Positions 38,620 through 48,267 of a stretch of DNA of 64,000 bases are shown here, one piece after another. The position numbers and the translations under genes are program-made. How positions within the stretch are numbered: position 1 is the first letter of the stretch; each line of letters begins with the position of its first letter. The DNA lies in contig JADJHL010000011.1 of the NCBI GenBank assembly GCA_016707585.1, forward strand, positions 372,001 to 436,000, in the 5' to 3' direction. This DNA is from Ignavibacteriales bacterium (GTDB lineage: Bacteria; Bacteroidota; Ignavibacteria; Ignavibacteriales; Ignavibacteriaceae). The notes under the pieces were generated by a model. The model was not told where the DNA came from. It made no database searches and saw nothing but the letters and a program-made list of their open reading frames with translations.

Positions 38620-40755
38620 ATGAAGCTATTAATTACTTTATCCTTTATTTTTATATTGTCTTCAGCAATTTATGGCCAAACAAAAATCTCCGGTAAGATT
38701 TCAGATGAATCAAATCAACCTCTGCCAGGAGCAAACATCTATTTAAAAGATACTTATGATGGCACTTCATCAGAAACTGATGGGACTTTTTCTTTCGTGA
38801 CTGAGGAAGAAGGTGAGTTTGAACTAATCGTAAGTTTTGTTGGATATCAGTCTTATTCTGAAAAAATAACATTAGGTAAAAAAGAAAAATTTCTTGAGAT
38901 AAAATTAAAAGAAGAATCAACAGAACTTGGAACAGTTGTAATTTCTGCAGGATCTTTTGAAGCGAGTGATGAAAATAAAGCAGTTATTCTTCGTCCTCTT
39001 GATATTGTTACAACCGGATCTGATGCAGATATTTATTCTGCATTGGAAACTTTACCTGGCACACAACAAATAGGAGAGACAGAGGGATTATTTGTTCGTG
39101 GCGGTTCTGCAAATGAAACGAAAACAATTATTGATGACATGACAGTGCAGAATCCATTTTACAGTAGTGTTCCTGATATTCCTTCACGTGGAAGATTTTC
39201 AGCTTTTCAATTTAAAGGAACAGTTTTTAGCACTGGAGGATATTCAGCTCAGTATGGTCAGGCACTTTCATCAGTTTTAGTTTTAAAGACGCAGGATCTT
39301 GCACCAAAAAATTTAACAGCAATAAGCATTATGGCGTTAGGTTTTGGCGGTTCACATTCACAACGCTGGGAAAATTCTTCAATGTCTGTTGAAGCAGGTT
39401 ATTATAATCTTGGTCCTTATTTCCAAATTCAAAAACAGAGAACTGATTGGGATAAAGCACCAGAAGGATTTGATGGCTCGGTTAATTATAGATTACAAAC
39501 TTCAAAAACAGGAATGTTAAAAGCATTTTTATCTTACAGCATTGGCGATCTTTCAATGCGGTTTCCTAATCTGGATAGTGTATCTTATAAAAATTATTTC
39601 TATCAAAAGAGTAAAAACTTTTTTGTTAATTCAAACTATCACGATATTCTTTTTGATGATTGGACATTATTTGCAGGGTATTCAGTTGGAATTGATAATG
39701 AAGATGATGAAATAGATTCTGATCTTGCTGGTAAGGATGATGTTTTCCACACAGCAAAAGTTACAGTATCTAAAAATATTTTTTCGAATTCGTTTTTAAC
39801 TTTTGGTGGCGAAGTTCAGAATCTTGATCACAAAAGTTTTTTCAGTCAATTAAATGGAAGTTTTAACGAAACATATCTTGCTGGATATCTTGAAGCAGAT
39901 ATTTTCTTTACTAATGATTTTGCTGGAAGAATTGGCGTGCGAGCAGAGAACTCAAAGGTGATTGATCAAACTAACATTGCACCAAGATTATCTTTTGCAT
40001 ACAGGTTGGGAACTTATGATCAGTTAAATTTTGCTTATGGTAGATTTTATCAAACACCTGATCCAAGTTTTCTGTTGTACTCTAAGAATTATGATTTTGA
40101 AAATTCAGATCACTACATTTTTAATTATCAATACATTGGGAGTGAACGAACATTTAGAATAGAAGTTTATTACAAAAACTATGGTAAGCTTGCAAAAGGT
40201 TCAGTTCAATCTTATCCGAACTTCAATCTTCCGCAAGTTGATTATACCAGTACTGGCAGAGGTTATGCAAAAGGTATAGATATTTTCTGGCGGGATAGAG
40301 AAACGTTTGATTACGTTGATTATTGGGTTTCATATTCATATTTGGATACAAAGCGTGATTATAAAAATTTTCCAAAGCTGGCAACACCAACATTTACCGC
40401 ACCTCATACATTTTCTATAGTTGCAAAAAGATGGATTCCTGAAATTGCAACACAAGTAGGATTAACTTATTCATTTGCAACAGGTCGTCCTTACTTTAAT
40501 CCAAACAATCCTGAGTTTCTTGGTGATCGTGGAAAGAATTATCAAAACTTAAGTTTGAACGCAAGTATACTTACAAATCTGTTTAACAGCTTTACAATTA
40601 TCTTTTTTTCTGTAGATAATATTTTAGGCTATGAAAATATTTACGGTTATAATTATTCAACTGATGGAAGCAGAAGTGCACCAATATTGCCACCAGCACT
40701 TCGCACAGCTTTTATCGGGATGTTTATTTCACTGGGCGAAACAAATCCATATTAA
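38620..40755 (+). CDS. TonB-dependent outer-membrane receptor
   Basis: 711 residues. A signal peptide (MKLLITLSFIFILSSAIYG) is followed by a CarboxypepD_reg-like beta-sandwich (TKISGKISDESNQPLPGANIYLKDTYDGTSSETDGTFSF, about 20-110), a plug domain (about 125-220; SALETLPGTQQIGETEGLFVRGGSANETKTIIDDM) and a beta-barrel. The barrel is shorter than in typical SusC-like receptors. It should import a substrate using TonB energy; nothing shows which. The next gene starts 19 bases after the stop and is probably its partner. Confidence 0.92.
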   Translation: MKLLITLSFIFILSSAIYGQTKISGKISDESNQPLPGANIYLKDTYDGTSSETDGTFSFVTEEEGEFELIVSFVGYQSYSEKITLGKKEKFLEIKLKEESTELGTVVISAGSFEASDENKAVILRPLDIVTTGSDADIYSALETLPGTQQIGETEGLFVRGGSANETKTIIDDMTVQNPFYSSVPDIPSRGRFSAFQFKGTVFSTGGYSAQYGQALSSVLVLKTQDLAPKNLTAISIMALGFGGSHSQRWENSSMSVEAGYYNLGPYFQIQKQRTDWDKAPEGFDGSVNYRLQTSKTGMLKAFLSYSIGDLSMRFPNLDSVSYKNYFYQKSKNFFVNSNYHDILFDDWTLFAGYSVGIDNEDDEIDSDLAGKDDVFHTAKVTVSKNIFSNSFLTFGGEVQNLDHKSFFSQLNGSFNETYLAGYLEADIFFTNDFAGRIGVRAENSKVIDQTNIAPRLSFAYRLGTYDQLNFAYGRFYQTPDPSFLLYSKNYDFENSDHYIFNYQYIGSERTFRIEVYYKNYGKLAKGSVQSYPNFNLPQVDYTSTGRGYAKGIDIFWRDRETFDYVDYWVSYSYLDTKRDYKNFPKLATPTFTAPHTFSIVAKRWIPEIATQVGLTYSFATGRPYFNPNNPEFLGDRGKNYQNLSLNASILTNLFNSFTIIFFSVDNILGYENIYGYNYSTDGSRSAPILPPALRTAFIGMFISLGETNPY

Positions 40756-40774
40756 TAATTAAGGAGTAATAAAA

Positions 40775-41419
40775 ATGAGAAGATCATTATCAGTAATACT
40801 TTCGTTATTGTTTTTAACAGTAGCAATAGCTGATGACAAGTACGAAAAAGAAATAAAAAAGAATCTTCAAAAAATTGATGAGTGTAAAACACCAAATGAT
40901 TTTATAAAACTTGCAAATAACTTTGAAAGAATTGCCGTAGCAGAAAAAGATAAATGGCTTCCGTACTATTACAGTGCGTTTACTTATGTTCTTGCAAGTT
41001 TTGCGGATTCAGTAAACTCAAGAAAAGATATTTATTTAGATAAAGCTATAAAGTTTAATGAAATTGCCGATTCGCTTCAGCCAAACAACTCCGAGATTTA
41101 TACTATGAAGGGAATGATTTCTCAGGCAAGAATGCAAATCGATCCGATGAACCGTTGGCAAAAATATGGTACGGATGCAACAACCAATTTTACAAAAGCA
41201 ATGCAGATTGATACTTTAAATCCTAGACCAGAATACTTAATTGGAGTTGGAACATTCTATACACCACAGCAATTTGGCGGCGGACCAACAGCAGCAAAAC
41301 CAATTCTTGAAAAATCATTAGCAAAATTTGAAAAGTTTATACCTGAAAATGAAATAATGCCGAAATGGGGCAAAGAACAAGTTGTAGATTATTTAAAACA
41401 GATTAATGAAAGTAAATAG
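40775..41419 (+). CDS. Secreted TPR-like protein paired with the TonB receptor
   Basis: 214 residues with a signal peptide (MRRSLSVILSLLFLTVAIA). The rest is helical with TPR-like spacing (IKLANNFERIAVAEKDKWLPYYYSAFTYVLASF; KAIKFNEIADSLQPNNSEIYTMKGMISQAR). I recognise the general type (periplasmic TPR proteins encoded behind TonB receptors in Bacteroidota) but no defined function. A good ribosome site (AAGGAG) precedes the ATG. Confidence 0.8.
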   Translation: MRRSLSVILSLLFLTVAIADDKYEKEIKKNLQKIDECKTPNDFIKLANNFERIAVAEKDKWLPYYYSAFTYVLASFADSVNSRKDIYLDKAIKFNEIADSLQPNNSEIYTMKGMISQARMQIDPMNRWQKYGTDATTNFTKAMQIDTLNPRPEYLIGVGTFYTPQQFGGGPTAAKPILEKSLAKFEKFIPENEIMPKWGKEQVVDYLKQINESK

Positions 41420-41432
41420 TTTTTTATTGCAG

Positions 41433-41562
41433 GAGGCTGTTTCAAAAGCTATTATTTATATGTCATTCCCGTGAAAACGGGAATCTATAATCAACAAAAC
41501 AAAATGGATTCCCACTTTCGTTGGAATGACAAATCATAAGTTTTAACTTAAGAGATAGCCTC
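41433..41562. mobile_element. MITE-like element with GAGGCT terminal repeats
   Basis: Imperfect terminal inverted repeats GAGGCTGTTTC...(41433) and ...GAGATAGCCTC (to 41562) bound 130 bp without coding capacity. Inside lies TCATTCCCGTGAAAACGGGAATC and a matching half GGATTCCCACTTTCGTTGGAATGA. The internal motif recurs in related form at 63152-63262. No transposase is present, so any movement would be in trans. Confidence 0.6.
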
Positions 41563-41680
41563 TTACTAGTTAATTTATCTCAACCCACCTCTCTATATTA
41601 TAAAAGGAATTTATAATAATTTTTTTCTTTTATATCTTTCCCGCGTACAATATTGTATAAACACTATCTCTGGAATTACT

Positions 41681-42370
41681 ATGAAAACAATTGGATTAAT
41701 TGGTGGCACTGGCTGGGTTTCTACACTTGAATACTATCGACTGATAAATCTAGAAACAATTAAGCTTCTTGGCGGGCACAACGCTGCACGATGTGTTCTC
41801 TACTCACTCAATTATGCAGATATAAATGAATGTAATCTTCGTGAAGATCATGAAGGTGTTTATAATTTTGTGCTTGATGCAGCGATCAAATTAAAAAATG
41901 CTAATGCTGATTGTCTTGTTATTTGTGCAAATACTATGCATCAATATGTTGATAGACTTATTGAAGAAGTTAAGCTTCCCATTGTTCATATTGCCGATGC
42001 AACTGCTTTTGAGATTAAGAAATTGGGGTTATCAACAATTGGTTTGTTAGGCACAAAGTTTACGATGGAAATGGATTTTTATACAAAGCGTTTAAATGAT
42101 GCTGGTATAAAATCATTAGTACCAGAAAAACCTGAAAGACTTTTTATTCATTCTACAATTATGGATGAACTGCTTAAAGAAATATTTAAACCCGAATCAA
42201 AGAAAAAATTTTTAGATATAATAAATGATCTTGAAATCAAAGGCACACAAGGAATTGTTCTTGGTTGCACAGAAATTCCATTGTTGATAAAACAAGCTGA
42301 CACACATCTACCAATTTTTAATACTTTGGAAATTCATGCAAAAGCTGCGGTTAATTTTGCTAACAGATAA
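41681..42370 (+). CDS. Aspartate/glutamate racemase family protein
   Basis: 229 residues. The family opening KTIGLIGGTGWVSTLEYYRLIN and the two catalytic cysteines are present: C82 in LVICANTMH and C196 in GIVLGCTEIPLL. These cofactor-independent enzymes interconvert L and D amino acids through a two-cysteine mechanism. It is intact and stands alone, with a terminator-like hairpin after it. Confidence 0.92.
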   Translation: MKTIGLIGGTGWVSTLEYYRLINLETIKLLGGHNAARCVLYSLNYADINECNLREDHEGVYNFVLDAAIKLKNANADCLVICANTMHQYVDRLIEEVKLPIVHIADATAFEIKKLGLSTIGLLGTKFTMEMDFYTKRLNDAGIKSLVPEKPERLFIHSTIMDELLKEIFKPESKKKFLDIINDLEIKGTQGIVLGCTEIPLLIKQADTHLPIFNTLEIHAKAAVNFANR

Positions 42371-42373
42371 TTT

Positions 42374-42404
42374 AAATTCCCTTCTCCATAAGAGAAGGGA
42401 ATTT
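42374..42404. terminator. Hairpin between convergent genes
   Basis: A perfect 13-bp stem, AAATTCCCTTCTC (42374-42386) with GAGAAGGGAATTT (42392-42404), closes on a 5-base loop. The downstream T tract is only partial on the plus strand. It probably serves both the racemase gene and the convergent propeller gene. Confidence 0.65.
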
Positions 42405-42415
42405 GTGATTTAGTT

Positions 42416-43939
42416 TTATTTCATCAATATCATTTTCTTTGTTTCAACAAATCCGCTGGTTTCTAACTTGTATAGATAAATTCCAGAACTAAATTCTTCA
42501 TTCTTAATTCTAAACTCTACATTGTATGATCCTGCTTCTTTATTTTCATTAACTAATGTTGCAACTTCATTTCCAATAACATCAAATACTTTTAAAGAGA
42601 CATTACCAGCAACAGCCACATTGTATTTAATGGTTGTAGTTGGATTAAAAGGATTTGGATAGTTCTGTTTAAGAGAAAAACTATTTGGCGCATTAATTAC
42701 AACCTCTGAACCTAATTCATAATATTCAAAACTTCCATTAAAATCTATCTGCTTTATTCTGTATAAATATTTTCCTTCTGTAAGATTGTTATCAGAATAT
42801 GAATAAGAATGCTGCTCAGTTGTAGTTCCGTGTCCGTTAACAAATCCTATAATTTTCCAATTAAAATTTTCTAAAGTCCCTTCCTTTAGGGAAGGGGTTG
42901 GGGATGGGCTTCTTTCAATTTCAAAACCACTATTATTTGTTTCAGTTGCTGTGCTCCAATTTAAACTAACGTTACTTCCATTTACGTTTGCACTGAAGGA
43001 GCTTAACTCAACTGGCAAAGAATTATCAGTAAACATTGCAATTGTTCCATTGTCACCAACAGTCCAGCCTTTGCCCTGATGTATAAAATATGCTTCTCTT
43101 AAAGTGAATGCAGAACCGCAAGGTTGTGATGTCCACGAATTTCCGCCATCAGTTGTAAAATATATTGTTCCTGCAAAACTTACACCCCAACCAATATTAG
43201 CATCCTGAAAATAAATGCCATAAAGATCTGACCAGATACCAGAATTATTTGGCGTCCATGTTTGTCCGTGATCAGTTGTATAAATAAAATTTGCACCACT
43301 GCCCGCAGCATATCCTACATTATTAACAAATTGGATATCATTAACTGCATTGCTAGAAAATCCACTTGTTTGTGTTACCCAGTTATCACCAAGATCCGAA
43401 GAATATCTTATCAAACCATTATCTCCACCAATCCAAATTTCGGAAGTTCCAAAAGCACCAGCACTTTTTAAGCTTGTTGTTGTACCGGAAGTTTTTGATG
43501 TCCAGTTCAATCCATTATCCAATGAAACTAAAACTGTTCCATTGTCTCCAACAGCAATCAATAAACCGGATCCTTTTGAAACTTTTCTTAATGCTTGAGT
43601 TGTTCCGCTTGTAATTGTTGACCAATTAGCGCCGCCATCTGATGTTCTAATTATCGACCCACTTCCACCAACAGCAACACCAATGTTAGATGTTATAAAT
43701 AAAACTGAATTAAGATTATTAGAAGTAACATTAACCTGTGTCCAGTTTTGTCCAGTATTAGTTGTCTTTAAAAGTGCTCCAGCATTTCCACAAATCCAAC
43801 CGGACTGTGTATCGTGCATATAAACACTATTAAGATTTTGTGAAGTCCCTGCAACCTGGTATTCCCAGAATTGAGCATAACCAAAGTTCTGAAATAGCAG
43901 AAGTGAAATTAAAAGCAGTAAATAAATAAATTTTAGCAT
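42416..43939 (-). CDS. Secreted YCF48-propeller protein with type IX sorting domain
   Basis: 507 residues. It has a signal peptide (MLKFIYLLLLISLLLFQNFGYAQ), YCF48-like repeats (KTTNTGQNW, RTSDGGANW, YTTDHGQTW, FTTDGGNSW), then a fibronectin-like segment opening SLNWSTATETNNSGFEIERS and a sorting domain (LKQNYPNPFNPTTTIK to ETKKMILMK). Between EIERS and FNWKIIGFVNGHG there is an unusual PSPTPSLKEGTLE stretch encoded by a palindromic repeat at 42876-42912, which keeps the frame open. The protein should be surface-exported. It faces the racemase gene. Confidence 0.88.
   Translation of the reverse strand: MLKFIYLLLLISLLLFQNFGYAQFWEYQVAGTSQNLNSVYMHDTQSGWICGNAGALLKTTNTGQNWTQVNVTSNNLNSVLFITSNIGVAVGGSGSIIRTSDGGANWSTITSGTTQALRKVSKGSGLLIAVGDNGTVLVSLDNGLNWTSKTSGTTTSLKSAGAFGTSEIWIGGDNGLIRYSSDLGDNWVTQTSGFSSNAVNDIQFVNNVGYAAGSGANFIYTTDHGQTWTPNNSGIWSDLYGIYFQDANIGWGVSFAGTIYFTTDGGNSWTSQPCGSAFTLREAYFIHQGKGWTVGDNGTIAMFTDNSLPVELSSFSANVNGSNVSLNWSTATETNNSGFEIERSPSPTPSLKEGTLENFNWKIIGFVNGHGTTTEQHSYSYSDNNLTEGKYLYRIKQIDFNGSFEYYELGSEVVINAPNSFSLKQNYPNPFNPTTTIKYNVAVAGNVSLKVFDVIGNEVATLVNENKEAGSYNVEFRIKNEEFSSGIYLYKLETSGFVETKKMILMK
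42876..42912. repeat. Palindromic repeat inserted in-frame in a coding sequence
   Basis: CCCTTCC (42878-42884) and GGAAGGG (42890-42896) form a hairpin followed by GTTGGGGATGGGCT. The same plan (CCTCCCC...GGGGAGG then GCTGGGTGGGG) is at 61975-62010, and a related one is at 62622-62683. Here it codes for SPSPTPSLKEGTL inside the fibronectin-like domain. Confidence 0.65.
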
Positions 43940-44031
43940 TTTGCCTCCTAAAAATATTTTATTAGTGTGAATGATGGGAGTTAGTGCCTGGTGATCTAGA
44001 AAAGTGACACTGTTTAAAATTGTTTAAAAAT

Positions 44032-44060
44032 AAAAAGACTGGCTAAATTCCAGTCTTTTT
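44032..44060. terminator. Bidirectional-looking terminator
   Basis: AAAAAGACTGG (44032-44042) pairs with CCAGTCTTTTT (44050-44060) around a 7-base loop, giving a T run on either strand. It lies 49 bases after the stop of the gene at 44109 and ends that minus-strand gene. Confidence 0.8.
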
Positions 44061-44108
44061 AAAAACTAACTTCTATCGTCTCGTTTTTTACATCCAGCCC
44101 CAGGTGTA

Positions 44109-44672
44109 TTAAGCAGCTGGCCATAACCAACCGAAAACACCTCCGGTAACTAAACCATAAATTAAACCATCAAAAATATATTTTAATGTAGTAGACCATT
44201 TTCTTCTGAACCAGATACTATCGTGAAGCAAGGCAAGTGAATATCCAACAAATGCTGTTGCACCAGCAAATCTAAAGACAGCGAGATAATGAGCGCCTGG
44301 CGCTAAAGCATGTCCCGCAATGTAAGCAGCAAAGACACCAACAACTAATGAATAAATAAACCAACCGATTAAATTTGACGTCATACTCATTGGGCCGGTT
44401 GGATAAACTGTAATTATTGCCACAGGACCTTTTTCAAATTTTTCTTTAAACTCTTTTGAGTTTCTTTCTTTATCATCATTACAAAAAGGAAAGACATAAT
44501 CTCCGGCAGGTATGTTAGATTTTTTTATCTCATCCATTAACCTTACTTCATCAGGTATCTTACTAAAATCATTTTTATGATGTTTAATTACCATATGCAT
44601 AAGAAAGCTCACGAAAAATACCACAACAGAAGAAACGAGAATTGGAAGCCACAATTGAATTATTGGATCCAT
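44109..44672 (-). CDS. Hypothetical integral membrane protein
   Basis: 187 residues with an N-terminal membrane segment (about 7-28, LWLPILVSSVVVFFVSFLMHMVI), a soluble region with PAGDYVFPFCNDDKERNSKEFKEKFEKGPVAIITVYPTGP, and three further hydrophobic segments (about 103-185). The same layout occurs in uncharacterised proteins of many bacteria. No catalytic motif is visible. The gene starts with ATG after AGGAGT and is a single unit. Confidence 0.8.
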   Translation of the reverse strand: MDPIIQLWLPILVSSVVVFFVSFLMHMVIKHHKNDFSKIPDEVRLMDEIKKSNIPAGDYVFPFCNDDKERNSKEFKEKFEKGPVAIITVYPTGPMSMTSNLIGWFIYSLVVGVFAAYIAGHALAPGAHYLAVFRFAGATAFVGYSLALLHDSIWFRRKWSTTLKYIFDGLIYGLVTGGVFGWLWPAA

Positions 44673-44785
44673 AGTAACTCCTAAATTATTTTAGATTAGT
44701 TATTAATTAGCCCACATTAGAAGATAGGAAAATTATTCTAAGAGTTGCAAAATATTTTTTTAAAATCTTTTATTTTAATGTTTGC

Positions 44786-44815
44786 TTGACGGCACAATAT
44801 TTTTCTGCTTATATT
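44786..44815 (+). promoter_or_regulatory. Candidate promoter of the propeller histidine kinase
   Basis: TTGACG (44786-44791), an 18-bp spacer, then TATATT (44810-44815) lie about 105 bases before the ATG. The resemblance to a standard -35/-10 promoter is by eye only. Confidence 0.4.
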
Positions 44816-44921
44816 CAATGAGAGCCTATTACAATTCTAATCATTTCGATTTTTTCCAGGATTAGATTTTTATCCAGAAACGAAAAATATTTAATGTTTT
44901 TTATAAGGCATAAGATCGTAT

Positions 44922-47900
44922 ATGAGGATGAAATTTATAAAATTGTTTACAAAAAAAGATTCTACACTTAGTTGTTATTATGTTTGCCTTTTGTTATTCG
45001 TATTGTTTTCAATTCAACCACTCAACGCTCAGCAAAGAGAAATTAATTTTGAACGTATTTCAATTGAACAAGGTCTTTCACAGTCAACGGTTCATTCAAT
45101 CATCCAGGATAAAACAGGATTTATCTGGATTGCTACAGAAGATGGTTTGAATAGATATGACGGACACGGTTTTATTATTTATAGAAATGAAAGAGATAAT
45201 AAAACTTCTATTTCAAATAACCAGGTTAGAACTTTACTGCAAGATAAAAATGGAACTATTTGGGCAGGTACTGGTAACGGACTTAGTGCATTGAATTTGA
45301 TATATGATTACAAGAATAAAATTTACAAAGAAGGTTTCTATAATTTCTTTAACATTCCCAACGATACTTCAAGTCTCTGTGATAATAATATCAGATGTTT
45401 ATATGAGGATAAATATGGAGTTGTCTGGATTAGCACAACATCAGGTTTGAATAAAATTGTAACCAATTCAAAAAACAATAATGATGAAAACTATCTTACT
45501 AAAATAAAATTCACTCAAAGTTTCTTTAACAATAATTTTAATGAGTTAATATCTAAAGAATTTATTTCATCAATTACAGAAGATGGCAATGGTAATCTTT
45601 GGTTTGGAACAATGGGTAAAGGTGTTATTGTATATAATAGAAAAACAGGAACCGTTAAAAATTATAAAAATGAAGAAGACAATACAGGTACGATAGGCAG
45701 CAATTATATTATCAAGCTTTTTACTGATTTTGCCGGAAGAGTTTGGATCGGAACTTATGGCGGCGGATTAAACAGGTTTGATCACACCACAAAAAATTTT
45801 ATCAGGTATGTAAATGATCCTGAAAATCCAAACTCTATAAGTGAAAATAAAATATATGATATTGTTGATGATAACGAGGGGAATTTGTGGATTGGTACTT
45901 TTAGCGGCGGATTAAATAAGTTGAATTCAAAAACAAATGTTTTTACCAGGTATATAAATCACAATCAAAATCCGTTTAGCTTATCTAATGATTTTATAAG
46001 ATGTTTACTAATTGATCGATCAAAAAATCTTTGGGCAGGAACAAACGGTGGTATAAACAAAACTGACTTAAAGCCGCCTAAGTTTATTTCATTTAAAAAT
46101 AATCTTTGGGATAGAAATTCTTTATCAGACAATTTTGTGCTTTCGATCTTTGAAGACAAAAACAAAAAACTTTGGATCGGCAGCAATAATGGTTTGCATA
46201 AGTATGATCCAAACATAAATGGATTTGTTTATCAAAAAATTCCTCACAATAATCCCAGAAGCAATGAAGGATTTGTTTATTCTATTATTCAGGATGAACA
46301 GGGCTACATTTGGCTTGGCACTTTTGGTGGCGGGATTATAAAATGTGACATCAATGGGAAAATAATTAAGCAATATTTACAGGATAATAAAAACAAAAAC
46401 TCCATTGTAGATAATAGAGTTAATGATCTATTTCTAAAAGATAACGGTGACATTATTGTTGGAACTGTTGCCGGTATTTGTGTTCTACAAAAAAGAGATG
46501 ATAAGTTTATCCGCTATTTAGTTTCTGCAAATGATTCTTCTTTACTTGCAGATAAATCCATAGAAAAAATTATTACTGATAAAAATGATATTTATTGGCT
46601 GGCGACTGATAACGGATTAATTAGTGTTGATCCATCTGACGGAAATGTTACGATATATTTAAGTGACGAAGAAAAATCTGAATCAATTAGCAGTAACACA
46701 ATAAATACTATTTGTGAAGATCAAAAAGGTAATCTTTGGGTGGGAACTGAAAATGGCTTGAATAAATTTGATAGAAAGACAAACACTTTTAAAGTTTTTA
46801 CAACTAAAAACGGACTGCCAAATAATTATATAAACAGCGTAATTGATGATGAAGCAGGAAATTTGTGGATTTCTACAAATCGTGGAATTTCAAAATTGGA
46901 TGTTGATTTGCAAGAGGGTAAACAATTTAGAAATTATGATACCGATGATGGTTTGCAAGGTTACGAGTTTAATATAAACTCTGTTTTAAGAACAAATGTT
47001 GGTGAAATTTATTTTGGCGGAACAAATGGATTAACTAAAGTTAACCCATCACAAATCAAAGACAATTCCGCTCTTCCTGATATTGCAATAACATCTTTTC
47101 AGGTTGCCAATAAGGAGCTTCTATCGTTTTTACAAATTATTAAAACTGATAAAATAATTCTGTCTTATGATGAAAATATTTTTTCAATTGAGTTTACTGC
47201 TTTTGATTATACAAATCCCAAAAAAAATCAATACTCCTACAAACTGGAAGGATTTGATATAGACTGGATACAAAACGGTAACAATAGATTTGCTAACTAC
47301 ACTAATATAGATCCTGGCGAATATACTTTTCTTGTAAAAGCTTCAAACAGTGATGGTGTGTGGAATCAAAATGCTGCTTTTATAAAAGTATTAATCAAAC
47401 CTCCGTTTTATAAAACCTGGTACGCTTATCTGGGCTATATTATTATTGGACTAACCTTCTTTTACTACTTAAGAAAATATGAGCTAAATAAAAGAAAAGT
47501 TAAAAATGAATTCTTACTAAAAGAAGAAAAAGAAAAAGCCAAACTGATTGAAATACAATTAAGAGCAGAGAAAGCAGAACTGCAAACAAAAGCTTTGGAA
47601 TCCGAAAAGGAATTAGATAAACAAATTATGCGCTCAAGAATTGCTTCTGATCTTCACGATGAAATTGGCGGTAATTTAAGCAGCATTACTTTGCTTAGTT
47701 CTATGATAAATAATGACATTCAAGTTAACTCAGAATTAAAAATGAAAATTCAAAATATAAATCTTGCAGCAAAATCTTCAACAGAATCTATAAGGGATAT
47801 TATCTGGTTTATTAATCCAACTTCAGACAAGATTAATAGCTTGTTCTCCAGAATAAAAGAAACAACCAATCTTATGCTTACTGGTATTGATTATAAAATT

Positions 47901-48218
47901 AAAATGAACGAAGTAAACAATGAAGAGAAAATTAATCCTGAATTAAAACGAAATATCTATTTAATCTATAAAGAAGTGCTTAACAATATAATCAAACATT
48001 CAAATGCTAAAAGTGTAAGTATTGATTTTCAAAAAAATGATAGCAAGCTAAGAATAGTTATTGAAGATGATGGAAAAGGATTTGACCAGGCCAACGTAAA
48101 GGAAGGTAACGGTTTAAGAAATATTAAAAACAGAAGTGAACAAATCTCTGCTCTGCTGGAAATCGTTTCAAAACCTGGCGAAGGAACAAAAACAATTGTT
48201 GAGGCCAGCATAACGTAA
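44922..48218 (+). CDS. Two-component propeller sensor histidine kinase
   Basis: 1098 residues. A signal peptide (to about QPLNAQ) is followed by a long two-component regulator propeller (about 38-720; repeated motifs such as IIQDKTGFIWIATEDGLNRYD and LWIGTxxGGLNK), a Y_Y_Y domain (about 750-820; YSYKLEGFDIDWIQNG), one membrane segment (about 833-850), a coiled coil, then HisKA_3 with H912 in ASDLHDEIGGNLSSI and a HATPase (EDDGKGFD, GNGLRNIKNRSEQI). It senses an extracellular ligand, probably a glycan-type signal by family precedent, and is paired with the response regulator starting 50 bases later. Confidence 0.92.
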   Translation: MRMKFIKLFTKKDSTLSCYYVCLLLFVLFSIQPLNAQQREINFERISIEQGLSQSTVHSIIQDKTGFIWIATEDGLNRYDGHGFIIYRNERDNKTSISNNQVRTLLQDKNGTIWAGTGNGLSALNLIYDYKNKIYKEGFYNFFNIPNDTSSLCDNNIRCLYEDKYGVVWISTTSGLNKIVTNSKNNNDENYLTKIKFTQSFFNNNFNELISKEFISSITEDGNGNLWFGTMGKGVIVYNRKTGTVKNYKNEEDNTGTIGSNYIIKLFTDFAGRVWIGTYGGGLNRFDHTTKNFIRYVNDPENPNSISENKIYDIVDDNEGNLWIGTFSGGLNKLNSKTNVFTRYINHNQNPFSLSNDFIRCLLIDRSKNLWAGTNGGINKTDLKPPKFISFKNNLWDRNSLSDNFVLSIFEDKNKKLWIGSNNGLHKYDPNINGFVYQKIPHNNPRSNEGFVYSIIQDEQGYIWLGTFGGGIIKCDINGKIIKQYLQDNKNKNSIVDNRVNDLFLKDNGDIIVGTVAGICVLQKRDDKFIRYLVSANDSSLLADKSIEKIITDKNDIYWLATDNGLISVDPSDGNVTIYLSDEEKSESISSNTINTICEDQKGNLWVGTENGLNKFDRKTNTFKVFTTKNGLPNNYINSVIDDEAGNLWISTNRGISKLDVDLQEGKQFRNYDTDDGLQGYEFNINSVLRTNVGEIYFGGTNGLTKVNPSQIKDNSALPDIAITSFQVANKELLSFLQIIKTDKIILSYDENIFSIEFTAFDYTNPKKNQYSYKLEGFDIDWIQNGNNRFANYTNIDPGEYTFLVKASNSDGVWNQNAAFIKVLIKPPFYKTWYAYLGYIIIGLTFFYYLRKYELNKRKVKNEFLLKEEKEKAKLIEIQLRAEKAELQTKALESEKELDKQIMRSRIASDLHDEIGGNLSSITLLSSMINNDIQVNSELKMKIQNINLAAKSSTESIRDIIWFINPTSDKINSLFSRIKETTNLMLTGIDYKIKMNEVNNEEKINPELKRNIYLIYKEVLNNIIKHSNAKSVSIDFQKNDSKLRIVIEDDGKGFDQANVKEGNGLRNIKNRSEQISALLEIVSKPGEGTKTIVEASIT

Positions 48219-48230
48219 TTGCGTTATTGA
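48211..48230. promoter_or_regulatory. Near-palindrome, candidate operator
   Basis: ATAACGTAATTGCGTTAT (48211-48228) is an 18-bp palindrome with one mismatched pair. It overlaps the kinase stop codon and lies just before the response regulator gene. A similar site (CACGTGAATACGTTATTGAA) is at 48982-49001, upstream of the next operon. Confidence 0.35.
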
Positions 48231-48267
48231 ATTGTCAAATATTTGTCTTTATCCTTAAATAGAAGTA

